Positions 9,000-18,858 of a stretch of 64,000 nt of DNA are shown one piece after another. Origin of the DNA: Pseudoalteromonas caenipelagi (GTDB lineage: Bacteria; Pseudomonadota; Gammaproteobacteria; Enterobacterales; Alteromonadaceae); contig NZ_JABBPG010000006.1 in the NCBI RefSeq assembly GCF_013140855.1, positions 124,001-188,000 of the forward strand. Direction: 5' to 3'. The number at the start of each line of letters is the position of its first letter. Position 1 is the first letter of the stretch. A model generated the notes under the pieces. The model saw only the letters and a program-made list of their open reading frames with translations, searched no databases and was not told where the DNA came from. Both the position numbers and the translations under genes were made by a program.

Positions 9000-11234
9000 C
9001 TATGCTTTATCTGATTTGTACTCGTAGTTGTAGTAGCCGTAGTAACCATAGGCATTGGTTGATTTACGAACAACACCGTTGAATACCACCCCTTTTACAT
9101 CAATACCATTTTGCTCAAAACGATTTCGTGTAATTTCTAGCTCTTTTGCATGGTTTTGACCAAAACGGGTTACTAGTAATGTTGTACCGGCATGCGCACT
9201 TACAATAGCAGGGTCTGTTACTGCTAAGATTGGTGGTGTATCGATAATCACCAAATCGTATATTTTACTGACCTCATCAACTAACTTGGTAAAATTTTGG
9301 TGCATTAAAAGCTCTGATGGATTAGGTGGTATTTGACCACGGGTCATTACATCTAACCCTTCTACTTGCGTGTGCTTAACGGTTTGAGTTAAGTTTAGAC
9401 GACCTGACAAGTAATCGCTTAAACCATTATCCCATTTCATACCAAACTGGGTCTGCAAATACCCTTTGCGCATATCGGCATCAACTACAAGCACTTTTTT
9501 ACCACTTTGCGCCAGCACGGTTGCAAGGTTTACCGTAATAAATGATTTACCTACACCAGGGCTTGGACCAGAGATAGCAATAACATTGTTTTTTGCCTCT
9601 AGCATAGCAAAATGCAAGCTAGTACGAAGGCTACGTAGCGCTTCAACTGAGAGGTCAGCTGGATTATCAATGGCTAATATTGATTTAGCTTTTGCTGTTT
9701 TACCTTTGCGTGCTTTGGCAAAACCAGTCAGTTTTACTTGATAATCTGAGAAGGGCACGCTTGCATATACAGGCAAGCCTAGCGCTTCAATTTCCGCCGG
9801 GTCTTCAATGCCTTTATGTAGTGCTTTTTGAATAAGTACGATTGCAATGGCTAACATTCCACCAAGCATGGTTGCCATCATAACAATGAGTGCTTTTTTA
9901 GGTTTGACTGGTTGCGTTGTATTTACCTCTGCATAATCGACTATACGCACATTACCTACCGTACCGGCGCGCACAATATCTAACTCTTGAGTTTTCCCAA
10001 GTAAGAGGGTGTAGATTTCGTTGTTTACTTCTACATCTCGCTTTAAACGTAACAGTTCACGCTGGGTTTCTGGCAGGCCTTGTACTTCACCAGCCAACTC
10101 ATTGCGTTGACGTTTTACGGTTTCTATTTGTTCAACTACACCACGATACGAAGGGTGCTCGCGTTTAAATTTACGACCGAGCTCTAATCGTTTTAAGTCT
10201 AGCTCTTGCAGTTTTGTTTCCAGTATTACAATTTGCTCAAGTACTGCTTGCGTCTCTAAGCTTATATCGATAGATTCTTGTCGGATTTGATATTCATTAA
10301 AGGCCTTTTCGGCACGCTCTAAGTTGCGCTTAACATCTGGCAGCTGTACTTCTAAAAACTCTAAAGATTGTTGTGCCTCAGCACTATTACGCTCAACATT
10401 ACGGCGTACATAAATACCAGCCACTTTGTCTAGTACTTTTTCTGCGTATGCTGGACTTTTATCTTGCAATGCAAGGTTGATAATGCCTGAATCCTTACCT
10501 TTTTCAGATGCAGAAATAGCACTTTGCAAGTCTAGTATAGTTTGTAATCTATTACGCTTTACGATTGAAAATTCAGTACCAGGGCGCGCAATAAGCGTTT
10601 TGATTGTTAATTCAAATTGACCAGCTTTGACTTCTTGCCCCACTTTACCCGCAAGCACCACTTCATCGTTTGCATTTAATAAAGCAAAATTATCATCAGT
10701 TTGTGCTTGTAGAGTGAACTCTACTCCCTCTGTGCTTTTAGGGACTCTAAAGCGGTGTATTTCAATTTGCTCACCACCCCATGCATAAGAGCTTGCGCCA
10801 AAACTTGGCTCGGCTACTTCGCCTTCATTTTGTGCTACAAATTTACGGAAACTGCGGCCACCAAATAATGGAAATAGCTTGGGTTCAACGACTGTATCTA
10901 GGTTCAGTGTGTCTACGGCTTCACCAATCACACTTCTTGATTTGAGTAGTTCTATTTCAGTTACCGCGGCAGAGGTGCTTTCAAACATGCCAGACATATC
11001 ATCAAAGCCTGGTACTGAACCGCCCTTTTCTTCTACCTGTACCATGGCAGTAGCTTGGTAGATTGGCGTGCTAAATATCGCGTAGGCTACGCCCAACAGC
11101 ATAAATAACGCAGTAACGCCAACAATAAACCATTTTGCATCAAGCAAGGCGCCAAATAGCGCCAGTAAATCGATTTCTTGTGCGTCGTCTTTTTGGGACT
11201 TTTGTGGAGTGATTAGATTTGGCTGAGCATTCAT
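9000..11234 (-). CDS. wzc: Polysaccharide co-polymerase / BY-type tyrosine autokinase (Wzc)
   Basis: Inner-membrane protein controlling polymer length and export through Wza. From the ATG at 11232-11234 (744 residues) it has a cytoplasmic N-terminus, a first membrane helix near residues 35-55, a Wzz domain with periplasmic coiled coil (about 290-420), a second helix near 448-470, then the kinase: Walker A GPSPGVGKS at 556-564 and Walker A' VVDADMR ending at 589. The tail is a tyrosine cluster, YGYYGYYNYEY, the autophosphorylation site. An upstream in-frame start exists but overlaps wzb; the ATG 14 bases after wzb is preferred. Confidence 0.93.
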   Translation of the reverse strand: MNAQPNLITPQKSQKDDAQEIDLLALFGALLDAKWFIVGVTALFMLLGVAYAIFSTPIYQATAMVQVEEKGGSVPGFDDMSGMFESTSAAVTEIELLKSRSVIGEAVDTLNLDTVVEPKLFPLFGGRSFRKFVAQNEGEVAEPSFGASSYAWGGEQIEIHRFRVPKSTEGVEFTLQAQTDDNFALLNANDEVVLAGKVGQEVKAGQFELTIKTLIARPGTEFSIVKRNRLQTILDLQSAISASEKGKDSGIINLALQDKSPAYAEKVLDKVAGIYVRRNVERNSAEAQQSLEFLEVQLPDVKRNLERAEKAFNEYQIRQESIDISLETQAVLEQIVILETKLQELDLKRLELGRKFKREHPSYRGVVEQIETVKRQRNELAGEVQGLPETQRELLRLKRDVEVNNEIYTLLLGKTQELDIVRAGTVGNVRIVDYAEVNTTQPVKPKKALIVMMATMLGGMLAIAIVLIQKALHKGIEDPAEIEALGLPVYASVPFSDYQVKLTGFAKARKGKTAKAKSILAIDNPADLSVEALRSLRTSLHFAMLEAKNNVIAISGPSPGVGKSFITVNLATVLAQSGKKVLVVDADMRKGYLQTQFGMKWDNGLSDYLSGRLNLTQTVKHTQVEGLDVMTRGQIPPNPSELLMHQNFTKLVDEVSKIYDLVIIDTPPILAVTDPAIVSAHAGTTLLVTRFGQNHAKELEITRNRFEQNGIDVKGVVFNGVVRKSTNAYGYYGYYNYEYKSDKA

Positions 11235-11248
11235 ATACTCACAATTCC

Positions 11249-11689
11249 TTATAAATACTGTTGCCAAGCGCCACAGGCGCTATCGATAAGCTCATATACG
11301 TGTTCAAACGCTTCTTTAGATTGGCGATAAGGATCGGGGATTTCTTTATCGCCAATCCACTTACCAAGTAAAAAGGTTTTACCGCGAGCTTGGGGGTAAC
11401 GGCTACATAAGTCATCAAGGTGCCTATGTTCCATTACTAAGATGAGACTATTTTGCGCAACAAGCGCACCACTGAGCTGGCGCCCTTGGTGAGGGCTCAT
11501 GTTAATCCCCTGCGCTGTAGCGAGCTCTTGCGCCATTGCGTCGGCCGATTTACCTTCTAACGCAGTTAAACCCGCTGATGACACTTGAACATTCTTACCC
11601 GCCAATTTGCTTTTTAATACATATTCTGCGGTTGGACTGCGGCAAATATTACCAGCACAAACCATTAACACACTATCAAACATGAGCAT
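11249..11689 (-). CDS. wzb: Low-molecular-weight protein tyrosine phosphatase (Wzb)
   Basis: Dephosphorylates the Wzc tyrosine cluster. The 146-residue protein has the P-loop CAGNICRS (C11 nucleophile, R17) and the general-acid segment EIPDPYRQ near residue 115. Length and motifs match LMW-PTPs. It lies 5 bases after wza and directly before wzc, the standard group 1 capsule/exopolysaccharide order. Either of two close ATGs (11687-11689 or 11681-11683) could be the start. Confidence 0.93.
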   Translation of the reverse strand: MLMFDSVLMVCAGNICRSPTAEYVLKSKLAGKNVQVSSAGLTALEGKSADAMAQELATAQGINMSPHQGRQLSGALVAQNSLILVMEHRHLDDLCSRYPQARGKTFLLGKWIGDKEIPDPYRQSKEAFEHVYELIDSACGAWQQYL

Positions 11690-11694
11690 TCACA

Positions 11695-12810
11695 CTATTG
11701 GTTTTCGATATCTTGAATTGCATCCACTGTAGATAGAGATGGCAATAACAAGCTGATAACTTTGTTCCAACGAGCCAATGGCGCACTGGTTACATACACA
11801 ATATCTTGAGGCTGCAGTTCAAACTGTTCAGCAAGTACCAGTGATGCAACATTGTTAGCGTGTAGTTGATATACATCTGCAAGCACGCCGTCTTTTTGTA
11901 GGTCGCGTTTACGCAATACGAATACACCATTCGCATCGGCTGTTCGCTCATTAAAACCACCCACATCAGTCAATGCCTCAGCAAGACTTAACCCATAGCG
12001 ATTAACATTCACTTTACCCGCTTTGATAACATCGCCAAGCACATACACGTTGCGCTTATCATTACGGCTTACATGGATAATATCTCCATGCTGAAGCAAG
12101 CGGTTTTGCGATATATCGCCGCGAGCATAAAAGTCATCTAGCTGAATAACTTCGGTATTATCACCACGCGTAAATGTTACGGTTTCCCAATCAGCGCTTT
12201 CACTCAAGCCGCCCGCGTGATTAATTGCATCAATAAGCGTTACTGGCGTTTCAGTGATTGGATAAACACCTGGTTTGGTTACTTCACCAGTTACATACGC
12301 CTTTTGGCTTTTGAAGCCCACTACTTTTACATCAACTTGTGGGTCTTCAATAACACGGCTTAGTCTTTTTGCCAGCTCATCACGCAGCTCAGTGACGGTT
12401 TTACCTGCAGCTGGCACTTTAGGAGCATATGCGTAGGTAATCGTGCCATCAGCTTGTATACGAAAGCCATCAAACTCAGCCGTTCTTTGTACAGCCGCCG
12501 GAATAGTTAATTCAGGGTGATCCCATACACCTATGGTGATCACATCACCCACCCCTAAACGGTATTCGTAATCAGATACATCAACACCTTCACGCGCTGA
12601 GCGGTCTAACTCTTTGGCGCTTTTGATTTTATGCTCTTGAACTAGCTGAGAGTCAATGATGTGAATGTTTACTTTTTCTAAGTCGCGCTCAAGATTTGCA
12701 GTTTGTTGACCTGAGCTAATCCCTTCAAAGTGACCACCGGGTACGAGTGTGCAGCCACTCATTGCCAACAAAAGGCTACTAGCAATGATAGTTTTACAGC
12801 TTAACGCCAT
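11695..12810 (-). CDS. wza: Outer-membrane polysaccharide export lipoprotein (Wza)
   Basis: Forms the outer-membrane octameric export channel. The 371-residue precursor has a lipoprotein signal with lipobox AMSGC (C20). The Poly_export (PES) region begins near residue 82 (YRLGVGDVITIGVWDHPELT), followed by SLBB domains (KAYVTGEVTKPGVYP and VYVLGDVIKAGKVNV). It is first in wza-wzb-wzc and stands about 370 bases downstream of a JUMPstart element, so RfaH-dependent elongation is the likely control. Confidence 0.93.
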   Translation of the reverse strand: MALSCKTIIASSLLLAMSGCTLVPGGHFEGISSGQQTANLERDLEKVNIHIIDSQLVQEHKIKSAKELDRSAREGVDVSDYEYRLGVGDVITIGVWDHPELTIPAAVQRTAEFDGFRIQADGTITYAYAPKVPAAGKTVTELRDELAKRLSRVIEDPQVDVKVVGFKSQKAYVTGEVTKPGVYPITETPVTLIDAINHAGGLSESADWETVTFTRGDNTEVIQLDDFYARGDISQNRLLQHGDIIHVSRNDKRNVYVLGDVIKAGKVNVNRYGLSLAEALTDVGGFNERTADANGVFVLRKRDLQKDGVLADVYQLHANNVASLVLAEQFELQPQDIVYVTSAPLARWNKVISLLLPSLSTVDAIQDIENQ

Positions 12811-13056
12811 TGTGTCTTCCCAAAAAATGATAATCTTTTCTTTTTATTGCTTTTTATTTAATAGCAACCGAATTTAGTGCGTCAATTAAAGCATGCACGC
12901 CTACTGATCGCAAGTAGCGCACTAGGTGCAAAGCAGGTCTTAGGTAAGCTAGCTTAGCCTTAAACCTTTTGAGTGCTTACTTTAAAGTTACTCTTTACTA
13001 CTGTTTTGCATGTTAAATTTATATATAACTCAGCCACAGTTGTAAGAGGTACAAAG

Positions 13057-13077
13057 ATCCTGAAACAAGTTCAGGAT
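13057..13077. repeat. Palindromic dispersed-type hairpin in the wza leader
   Basis: ATCCTGAA (13057-13064), a five-base loop, and TTCAGGAT (13070-13077) form a perfect 8-base-pair hairpin with no T-tract. I recall this sequence as a widespread dispersed palindrome in proteobacterial genomes; copy number here cannot be judged from one window. It lies between the JUMPstart and wza. Confidence 0.5.
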
Positions 13078-13180
13078 GACAGCTTAGTTTAGGGTTACTA
13101 CTTAGCTTAGGGCAACACATACCAAATGATACATGCTCTTTTAGATAGTGGACCTCACTCTAGCTTAAGGCCAATTTTGG

Positions 13181-13217
13181 CACGCTTCCGCCCTTAGGTT
13201 GCAGCCCCTAAACGCTG
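13181..13217 (-). promoter_or_regulatory. JUMPstart element with ops-like core (RfaH recruitment site)
   Basis: On the minus strand the 37-base element runs from CAG to a terminal GGCGGAAGCGTG (13181-13192). The E. coli ops core is GGCGGTAGCGTG, one base different. The upstream part also follows JUMPstart, with GGGGCTG then AAGGGCGG where the consensus has GGTAGCTG...AGGGGCGG. Position (about 370 bases before wza, downstream of a promoter candidate) and an RfaH-like gene right next to it support the call. Confidence 0.75.
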
Positions 13218-13257
13218 ATACTTTTATCTATTTTTGCCCTATTCTTTGCCTTATATA

Positions 13258-13271
13258 GGTTAAATTTAACC
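13258..13271. promoter_or_regulatory. Perfect 14-base palindrome, possible operator
   Basis: GGTTAAATTTAACC is perfectly self-complementary and sits just downstream of the TATAAT at 13281-13286 on the minus strand, close to the expected transcription start. The position suits a repressor site. The regulator is unknown. Confidence 0.35.
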
Positions 13272-13280
13272 TGCCGCCAA

Positions 13281-13312
13281 ATTATAGGCTATATCACTTT
13301 TATTACATTCAA
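13281..13312 (-). promoter_or_regulatory. Candidate sigma-70 promoter for the wza operon
   Basis: Minus-strand TATAAT at 13281-13286 is a perfect -10. The best -35, TTGAAT at 13307-13312, gives a long 20-base spacing, so the -35 is uncertain. It lies directly after the rfaH stop and upstream of the JUMPstart, where a promoter is expected. Confidence 0.4.
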
Positions 13313-13326
13313 CTAAGATAAAAACA

Positions 13327-13806
13327 CTAACTTAGCTTTTGAATGTCATCATTTTGCGCAACAATCTCAACGTATTGATTCAAGAGTTTTATTAACAAAA
13401 CACTTCGAGTGTCGCCATCGGCCTGCTGATATATCGCATCTATATTCTTGTAACAACCACTGGATAGTGTGACTTGGTCGCCGCTTTTAAAATCGCATTG
13501 TTCCTCAACAGGCTGTCCTATACGAAGTTGAGACATGATCTCTTCGGGGACGATTTGAAGACGCTCTCCAAAGCGGACGAAATCACTGACCCCACGCGTG
13601 TATTTTATTGCAGAAAAATGAACAGAATATGGATCAATATACACAAATAGGTATCTGGGGAACAAAGGCTGTATGATTTGTTTTGCAGCTGACGTTTTAC
13701 GTCGTGTAAAAGTTGGGTAAAAAGCCTCAATCCCTTGTTGCATTATGTTTTCGCAAGCCCTGGCTTCTTGTTTGGGTTTACAGTACACCAAATACCAGCT
13801 CATCAT
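13327..13806 (-). CDS. rfaH: RfaH-like transcription antiterminator (NusG paralogue)
   Basis: The 159-residue protein has an N-terminal NGN domain (MSWYLVYCKPKQEARACENI; PLFPRYLFVYID near residue 48) and a C-terminal KOW region (FKSGDQVTLSSG near 106). These match RfaH: it is shorter than NusG, and its KPKQE start is typical. RfaH joins RNA polymerase paused at ops and prevents Rho termination in long surface-polysaccharide operons. It stands directly upstream of the JUMPstart and wza, a self-contained control cassette. A weak AT-rich promoter may lie in the 109-base gap before it. Confidence 0.9.
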   Translation of the reverse strand: MMSWYLVYCKPKQEARACENIMQQGIEAFYPTFTRRKTSAAKQIIQPLFPRYLFVYIDPYSVHFSAIKYTRGVSDFVRFGERLQIVPEEIMSQLRIGQPVEEQCDFKSGDQVTLSSGCYKNIDAIYQQADGDTRSVLLIKLLNQYVEIVAQNDDIQKLS

Positions 13807-13915
13807 ACTTTAGTCCGTATTATTTATTTCGCTTCAGAAAGTAATAAATTGAGTCATAATATAATGACTCTCCATACAACTGAGTTATTAATGCATATAT
13901 CCAGACTCAATAGTT

Positions 13916-15352
13916 CTAATTATTGAACTCGCCAATTAGCATTTTGGTTCCAAGCAGCACTTTAGACAAGAGTTGTGACGCTCTATCAGGTGAATCTGCT
14001 TCAACGTAACACCTTAGTTCAGGAGCATTGCCCGAGGGTCTAAAATGCACACAGCCATACTTTCCGAGATCGATTCTCAGTCCATCAATGGTATTGAGTA
14101 TAATTTCTTTTTCAAAGTTTAGGCCTAACTTTACCAATAACGCTTCTGGTTTTGCTATGCCAAACTCTATTAGCCTATTACTTATCTCTTTGCTGATATT
14201 TTGTAACCTATCACTGTGCGTATAACGTGAGGGAAGCTCAGATACTTGTATAGAAAGAGGGGTTACTTTCGCTTTGGCTAATAATATTATTGCAGGTAAA
14301 ACAGCATCTCTTGTAGGAAGTGCACGTAGCACCTTGTCATTTAAGAGTATATCTGAGCCAAGCAAGAATCCACCATTTGCTTCAAACCCTGCAAATGAGT
14401 TGCTCTTTGTACTTAACTGCTCAAAAGCGGCTATAACATAAGGAGAACCAATCTTCGTTCTCAATACTTTGTCAAAAGAACCAGATAACTCAATTGCGCT
14501 GTTACAACTAACAGGAACAGCTAACGTTTTGATACTTAACAACCTAGCGCATAGTAGACCTAGAATATCACCGCGCAGCCATAAACCTTTCTCATCAGCT
14601 AATAATGGGCGGTCACCATCCCCATCAGTCGAAAACAACGCATCAAGCTGATGTTCTTTGGTCCATTTTTTTGCTAAGCGTTTGTCTTCCTCTGAAACGG
14701 CTTCTGTGTCTATTGGCACAAAATTATCGCTTCGTCCAAGCGGGATTACTGTAGCTCCCAAAGCAGAAAACAATTCACTGTAAATATCACGCCCAGCACT
14801 CGAATGTTCGTAAATGCCAATTCGAAGGCCAGCCAAAGTGTCAGGGTTAAAAAGTGAAGTATACCTTGTAATGTAGCGTTCTGTTGCAGTAGCTAAAACA
14901 GGTAGCTCAGATAAGCTGGAGAGCCTGTTAAAGTTAAAAGATGAAGTTACGATAAGTGATTCATCTTCCTTTGATATTTCGCCATCTGGACGGTAGAATT
15001 TTAGGCCATTTCTATCAAAGGGGATATGACTGCCCGTAACCATAATTGCAGGAATTTCGTCTTGCATTGCGCTGTATGCCAATGCCGGCGTAGGTATCAC
15101 ACCGTAATACAATACGGTGATATTAAGCTCTTGCAAAACCTCAGCACATGCTTGTGCCATCGCATAACTACTAGGGCGGTTATCAATAGCTATTGCAACA
15201 CTGTGGAAGCTAAAGTTACTGCGCATTACATTAATAAAGTTTACGGTAAATGCTGCACAAACATTTGCGTTTAGATCACTAACTAAACCCCGTACGCCAC
15301 TAGTACCAAACGAAACTCCACTATTAGCAATTACATCTTGAGTGTTTAACAT
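13916..15352 (-). CDS. manB: Phosphomannomutase (alpha-D-phosphohexomutase family)
   Basis: Converts mannose-6-phosphate to mannose-1-phosphate. The 478-residue protein shows the four-domain signatures: FGTSGVRG near residue 15, the phosphoserine loop [11 protein letters not shown] near 104 (TASHNP in classic enzymes), the metal loop DGDGDRP near 240, a sugar-binding FEANGGF near 324, and the phosphate-binding [10 protein letters not shown] near 443. The TGSHIP variant loop is unlike CpsG/AlgC. Adjacent manC (25 bases away) makes GDP-mannose supply the best assignment. Phosphoglucosamine mutase is unlikely. Confidence 0.85.
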   Translation of the reverse strand: MLNTQDVIANSGVSFGTSGVRGLVSDLNANVCAAFTVNFINVMRSNFSFHSVAIAIDNRPSSYAMAQACAEVLQELNITVLYYGVIPTPALAYSAMQDEIPAIMVTGSHIPFDRNGLKFYRPDGEISKEDESLIVTSSFNFNRLSSLSELPVLATATERYITRYTSLFNPDTLAGLRIGIYEHSSAGRDIYSELFSALGATVIPLGRSDNFVPIDTEAVSEEDKRLAKKWTKEHQLDALFSTDGDGDRPLLADEKGLWLRGDILGLLCARLLSIKTLAVPVSCNSAIELSGSFDKVLRTKIGSPYVIAAFEQLSTKSNSFAGFEANGGFLLGSDILLNDKVLRALPTRDAVLPAIILLAKAKVTPLSIQVSELPSRYTHSDRLQNISKEISNRLIEFGIAKPEALLVKLGLNFEKEIILNTIDGLRIDLGKYGCVHFRPSGNAPELRCYVEADSPDRASQLLSKVLLGTKMLIGEFNN

Positions 15353-15377
15353 TTACCTAATTCCTTCATAGTGATTG

Positions 15378-16796
15378 CTAACTTCGACCATACCTATCTT
15401 CAAAACGAACGATGTCATCTTCTTCCAAATAGCTACCCGATTGAACTTCAATAAGCTCAAGATCCACCTTGCCTGGGTTCTCAAGAGCATGTACTGCGGT
15501 AATAGGTATGTATACAGACTCGTTTTCTGTTAAATATTGCTCAGTGTTATCTATTGTCACTTTGGCAGTGCCCGATACCACAATCCAATGTTCAGCACGA
15601 TGATGGTGCATTTGTACACTGAGTTTTGCACCTGGTTTAACGGTGATTCGTTTAACCTGAAAACGCTCTCCTGTATCAATCGAGTCATACTTACCCCATG
15701 GTCTGTAAACTTCTCTGTGGTACTTAACCTCTTTGCGCTGCTGTGACTTTAACTGACTAACAATTGATTTCACTTGTTGGGCTTTAGCTTTATCTGCCAC
15801 TAACACCGCATCTTTTGTCGCTATAACAACTAAGTTACTCACACCAATTGTCGCTACTAACTTATTTTCAGACAAGATTAATGATTCATTGGTATCAAGT
15901 ACCATTACATCGCCACTTAACGCATTACCATTACTGTCTTTTTCTTGTACCTGCCATAGCGCCTCAAAACCGCCTACATCGCTCCACTTAGCATCCATGG
16001 GGATCACAATAGCTTCCTTGGTATGCTCCATTACTGCATAATCAATTGACTCGTCAGGGCAATCCGTAAAAGCTTCTCTATCGATGCGAATAAAATCCAT
16101 ATCTACGTTTTGCACTTCGATCGCTTTTTGGCACGCTTCATAAATATCAGGGCGGTGTGTTTTGAGTTCTTCCAAATAACGGCTAGCTTTAAATAAAAAC
16201 ATACCGCTATTCCAGTAGTAATCTCCGGAGTCAATATATTGCTGAGCTGTACGCTCATCTGGCTTTTCAACAAATTCCTTAACTTGATATCCAGATCCTT
16301 GCATGGGACCTTTTTGAATATAACCATAACCAGTCTCGGGACTACTTGCGACAATACCAAAAGTCACGAGTTTGTCCGATTTTGCATGTTCTTCTGCGTT
16401 GCTTACTGCTTGATGAAATGCATCCACGTCTTCAATTACATGATCTGCAGCAAGCACCAGCAATAAAGGATCTTGGTTATTTTCTATTGCTTTAAAAGCA
16501 GCCAATGCAATAGCGGGAGCCGTATTTTTACCTATGGGCTCTAAAAAAATACCGCCGTGTTTTTCCCCTATCTGACGTATCTGTTCAGCCACAATAAAGC
16601 GGTGCTCTTCATTGCAAATCAACATAGGAGGCATATGATTCAAGCCCTCTAGACGCAATATGGTTTTTTGCAGCATTGTTTCTGACTGGCCGCCAAGAGA
16701 TAAAAACTGTTTAGGGTAGTTTCCTCTTGATAGAGGCCATAAACGCGTTCCTGAGCCACCAGCCATAATCACTGGACAAATATTAATTTCTTTCAT
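15378..16796 (-). CDS. manC: Mannose-1-phosphate guanylyltransferase / mannose-6-phosphate isomerase
   Basis: A bifunctional 472-residue enzyme that makes GDP-mannose. The nucleotidyltransferase part has [20 protein letters not shown] near the start, FVEKPDE near 175 and [21 protein letters not shown] residues near 270. The C-terminal cupin (about 355-470) has [10 protein letters not shown] and the metal-binding [11 protein letters not shown]. This two-domain type is standard in exopolysaccharide loci. GDP-mannose would be used directly or converted to a deoxy sugar; no gmd or fcl gene is in the window. Confidence 0.93.
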   Translation of the reverse strand: MKEINICPVIMAGGSGTRLWPLSRGNYPKQFLSLGGQSETMLQKTILRLEGLNHMPPMLICNEEHRFIVAEQIRQIGEKHGGIFLEPIGKNTAPAIALAAFKAIENNQDPLLLVLAADHVIEDVDAFHQAVSNAEEHAKSDKLVTFGIVASSPETGYGYIQKGPMQGSGYQVKEFVEKPDERTAQQYIDSGDYYWNSGMFLFKASRYLEELKTHRPDIYEACQKAIEVQNVDMDFIRIDREAFTDCPDESIDYAVMEHTKEAIVIPMDAKWSDVGGFEALWQVQEKDSNGNALSGDVMVLDTNESLILSENKLVATIGVSNLVVIATKDAVLVADKAKAQQVKSIVSQLKSQQRKEVKYHREVYRPWGKYDSIDTGERFQVKRITVKPGAKLSVQMHHHRAEHWIVVSGTAKVTIDNTEQYLTENESVYIPITAVHALENPGKVDLELIEVQSGSYLEEDDIVRFEDRYGRS

Positions 16797-16822
16797 CGCT
16801 AAACTCTTTTTGAAATTGCCAG

Positions 16823-17533
16823 TTATTTATGAATATATTTAAAAAACTCAAAACTTTTGATAATTCTCATTAGCCTAAACATTTTTGGCTCTTGGAAAAA
16901 CCTAAAAACACTTTCTAAGCCAAGCCTTTGAGCTAGTTTTGGCGCACGTTTAACATTACCAGATAAAAATGAAATGCTACCGCCACAGCCAACCACCCAC
17001 TTAACACCCATTAGCTTTAATGATGCTAAATTCTGATGGATCCAAAACTCTTGTTTCTTCGCCCCAAACGCAACAAATAAATAGGTAGGTTTTACTTTTT
17101 CTATTTCAGCTAAAATCTTTTCATTTGTACTAGCTGAAAAAGGGAATGGCTCAAAATCGGGGGAGTAGCCATAACAATCCGCATGATATTGCTCTTTAGC
17201 TACCGAAACGGCGGCGGCATTATGTTCTGGTTTATCACCAAGCAAAAAAATTCTGTGTTCTGGTCTGGCATTGCTAACAACATTAAAGATCAAGTCTGAG
17301 CCACTGATCTTTTCAATTCGCTTGTCCGTTTTCTTTTTTGCAAAATAAAATGGAATTTGCCCATCTAACGTGGCAAAGTTGCTGTTAATAATACACTTAA
17401 ACTCATCATCTTTGTGTGCGGCTATAATAAACTCGGCATTAACAGTAACGATAAACTTTATGTCGTCAGTTAGGGTTAAAACCTCGTTTAAATCTAAACC
17501 CCGAAAGTTCAAACCAAAAAACTGCTCTTCCAT
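16823..17533 (-). CDS. WecG/TagA/CpsF family glycosyltransferase (GT26)
   Basis: The 236-residue protein has the family signatures [13 protein letters not shown] (near residue 73), [28 protein letters not shown] and [23 protein letters not shown]. In E. coli WecG adds ManNAcA to undecaprenyl-PP-GlcNAc. With wecB/wecC and WecA-like proteins in the same window, ManNAcA transfer as the second step of repeat-unit assembly is a good inference. It follows ugd by 152 bases and precedes manC by 26. Confidence 0.85.
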   Translation of the reverse strand: MEEQFFGLNFRGLDLNEVLTLTDDIKFIVTVNAEFIIAAHKDDEFKCIINSNFATLDGQIPFYFAKKKTDKRIEKISGSDLIFNVVSNARPEHRIFLLGDKPEHNAAAVSVAKEQYHADCYGYSPDFEPFPFSASTNEKILAEIEKVKPTYLFVAFGAKKQEFWIHQNLASLKLMGVKWVVGCGGSISFLSGNVKRAPKLAQRLGLESVFRFFQEPKMFRLMRIIKSFEFFKYIHK

Positions 17534-17685
17534 TACACATTACCTATACAAAATTTTGCAAAAAACGCATTCAGTCATCAAGTCGACTTAAGCGTTACTT
17601 AAATCGAGACCAAACAAATAAAAGGCGCGTATTAAAGCACTCACTCTCAAAAACTACAAGGGTTAAACAGCATTTAGTTTAAGCA

Positions 17686-18858
17686 CTAATCGCTACCAAA
17701 TAAATCGCGCGTGTACACTTTGTCTTTAACATCAAACAGCTCTTCCACCATTCTATTTGAAACAATAATATCTGCCCTTTCTTTAAACTCAGATAGTTGT
17801 GTAATAACTTCTGAATTATAAAACAACTCTTCCTCGAAACTAGGCTCATATACAATAACGGGAATACCTTTAGCCTTGATCCTTTTCATGACGCCTTGAA
17901 TGGCCGAAGCTCTAAAGTTGTCTGAGCCTGACTTCATAACAAGTCTATAAATGCCTACTACTTTTGGCTGTTTCGCTAAAATAGAGTTTGCAATAAAATC
18001 TTTTCTTGTTGTATTTGCCTCTACAATTGCCGCTATCATATTATTTGGTACATCCTGATAATTAGCGAGCAGTTGCTTGGTATCTTTAGGTAAGCAATAT
18101 CCCCCATATCCAAATGATGGGTTGTTGTAGTGTTTTCCAATACGAGGGTCAAGACCAACCCCTTCAATGATTTGTTTAGAATCTAATCCATGTGTTTCAG
18201 CATAGCTATCTAACTCATTGAAATATGCAACACGCATTGCTAGATACGTGTTAGAAAATAGCTTAATCGCTTCAGCTTCGGTCGAATCCGTGAACAAAAC
18301 ATCAATGTTTTCCTTAAAGGCACTTTGACGTAATAAATTGGCAAACGCTTCCGCCCTTTGTGAGCGCTCTCCGACAATTATCCTAGAAGGATACAAGTTG
18401 TCATATAACGCTTTACCTTCTCTTAAGAACTCAGGAGAAAAGATGATATTTTTTGTATTGAATCGCTCACGTACTCGTTCAGTATATCCAACAGGCACTG
18501 TAGACTTGATCACTATAGCTGCACTTGGATTAAATGCTAGTACGTCTTTGATTACAGACTCAACACTCTTTGTATTAAAGTAGTTAGTCTCAGGGTCGTA
18601 ATCAGTGGGCGTTGCAACCACAACAAAATCGGCCCCAAGATAAGCCATCGCTCTGTCTGTTGTAGCTGTCAAATTTAACTTTTTAGACGTCAAAAACTCA
18701 CTGATTTCTTTATCTACAATTGGAGATTGACCGCTATTGATTAAATCAACACGCTGCTGCACTATATCTAAAGCAACCACTTCATTGTGCTGAGCAAGGA
18801 GTACAGAGTTGGACAACCCCACATACCCTGTGCCTACTACTACAATTTTCATCGACAT
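17686..18858 (-). CDS. ugd: UDP-glucose 6-dehydrogenase
   Basis: Oxidises UDP-glucose to UDP-glucuronate. The 390-residue protein has an N-terminal Rossmann motif [17 protein letters not shown], the STVPVG segment, and the active-site Cys255 in [10 protein letters not shown]. Length matches the short bacterial Ugd. A second in-frame ATG two codons in overlaps the upstream stop by four bases and is an equal start candidate. It adds a second uronic acid to the polysaccharide precursors. Confidence 0.93.
   Translation of the reverse strand: MSMKIVVVGTGYVGLSNSVLLAQHNEVVALDIVQQRVDLINSGQSPIVDKEISEFLTSKKLNLTATTDRAMAYLGADFVVVATPTDYDPETNYFNTKSVESVIKDVLAFNPSAAIVIKSTVPVGYTERVRERFNTKNIIFSPEFLREGKALYDNLYPSRIIVGERSQRAEAFANLLRQSAFKENIDVLFTDSTEAEAIKLFSNTYLAMRVAYFNELDSYAETHGLDSKQIIEGVGLDPRIGKHYNNPSFGYGGYCLPKDTKQLLANYQDVPNNMIAAIVEANTTRKDFIANSILAKQPKVVGIYRLVMKSGSDNFRASAIQGVMKRIKAKGIPVIVYEPSFEEELFYNSEVITQLSEFKERADIIVSNRMVEELFDVKDKVYTRDLFGSD

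Larger units (their letters stand above)
12811..13326. other. Long untranslated leader between rfaH and wza
   Basis: 516 bases without a gene. In the minus direction it holds a possible promoter just after the rfaH stop, a 14-base perfect palindrome, a JUMPstart/ops element and a stable palindromic hairpin, all entered separately. The last 240 bases before wza show nothing else. A long non-coding leader carrying ops is typical of RfaH-controlled operons. Confidence 0.6.
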
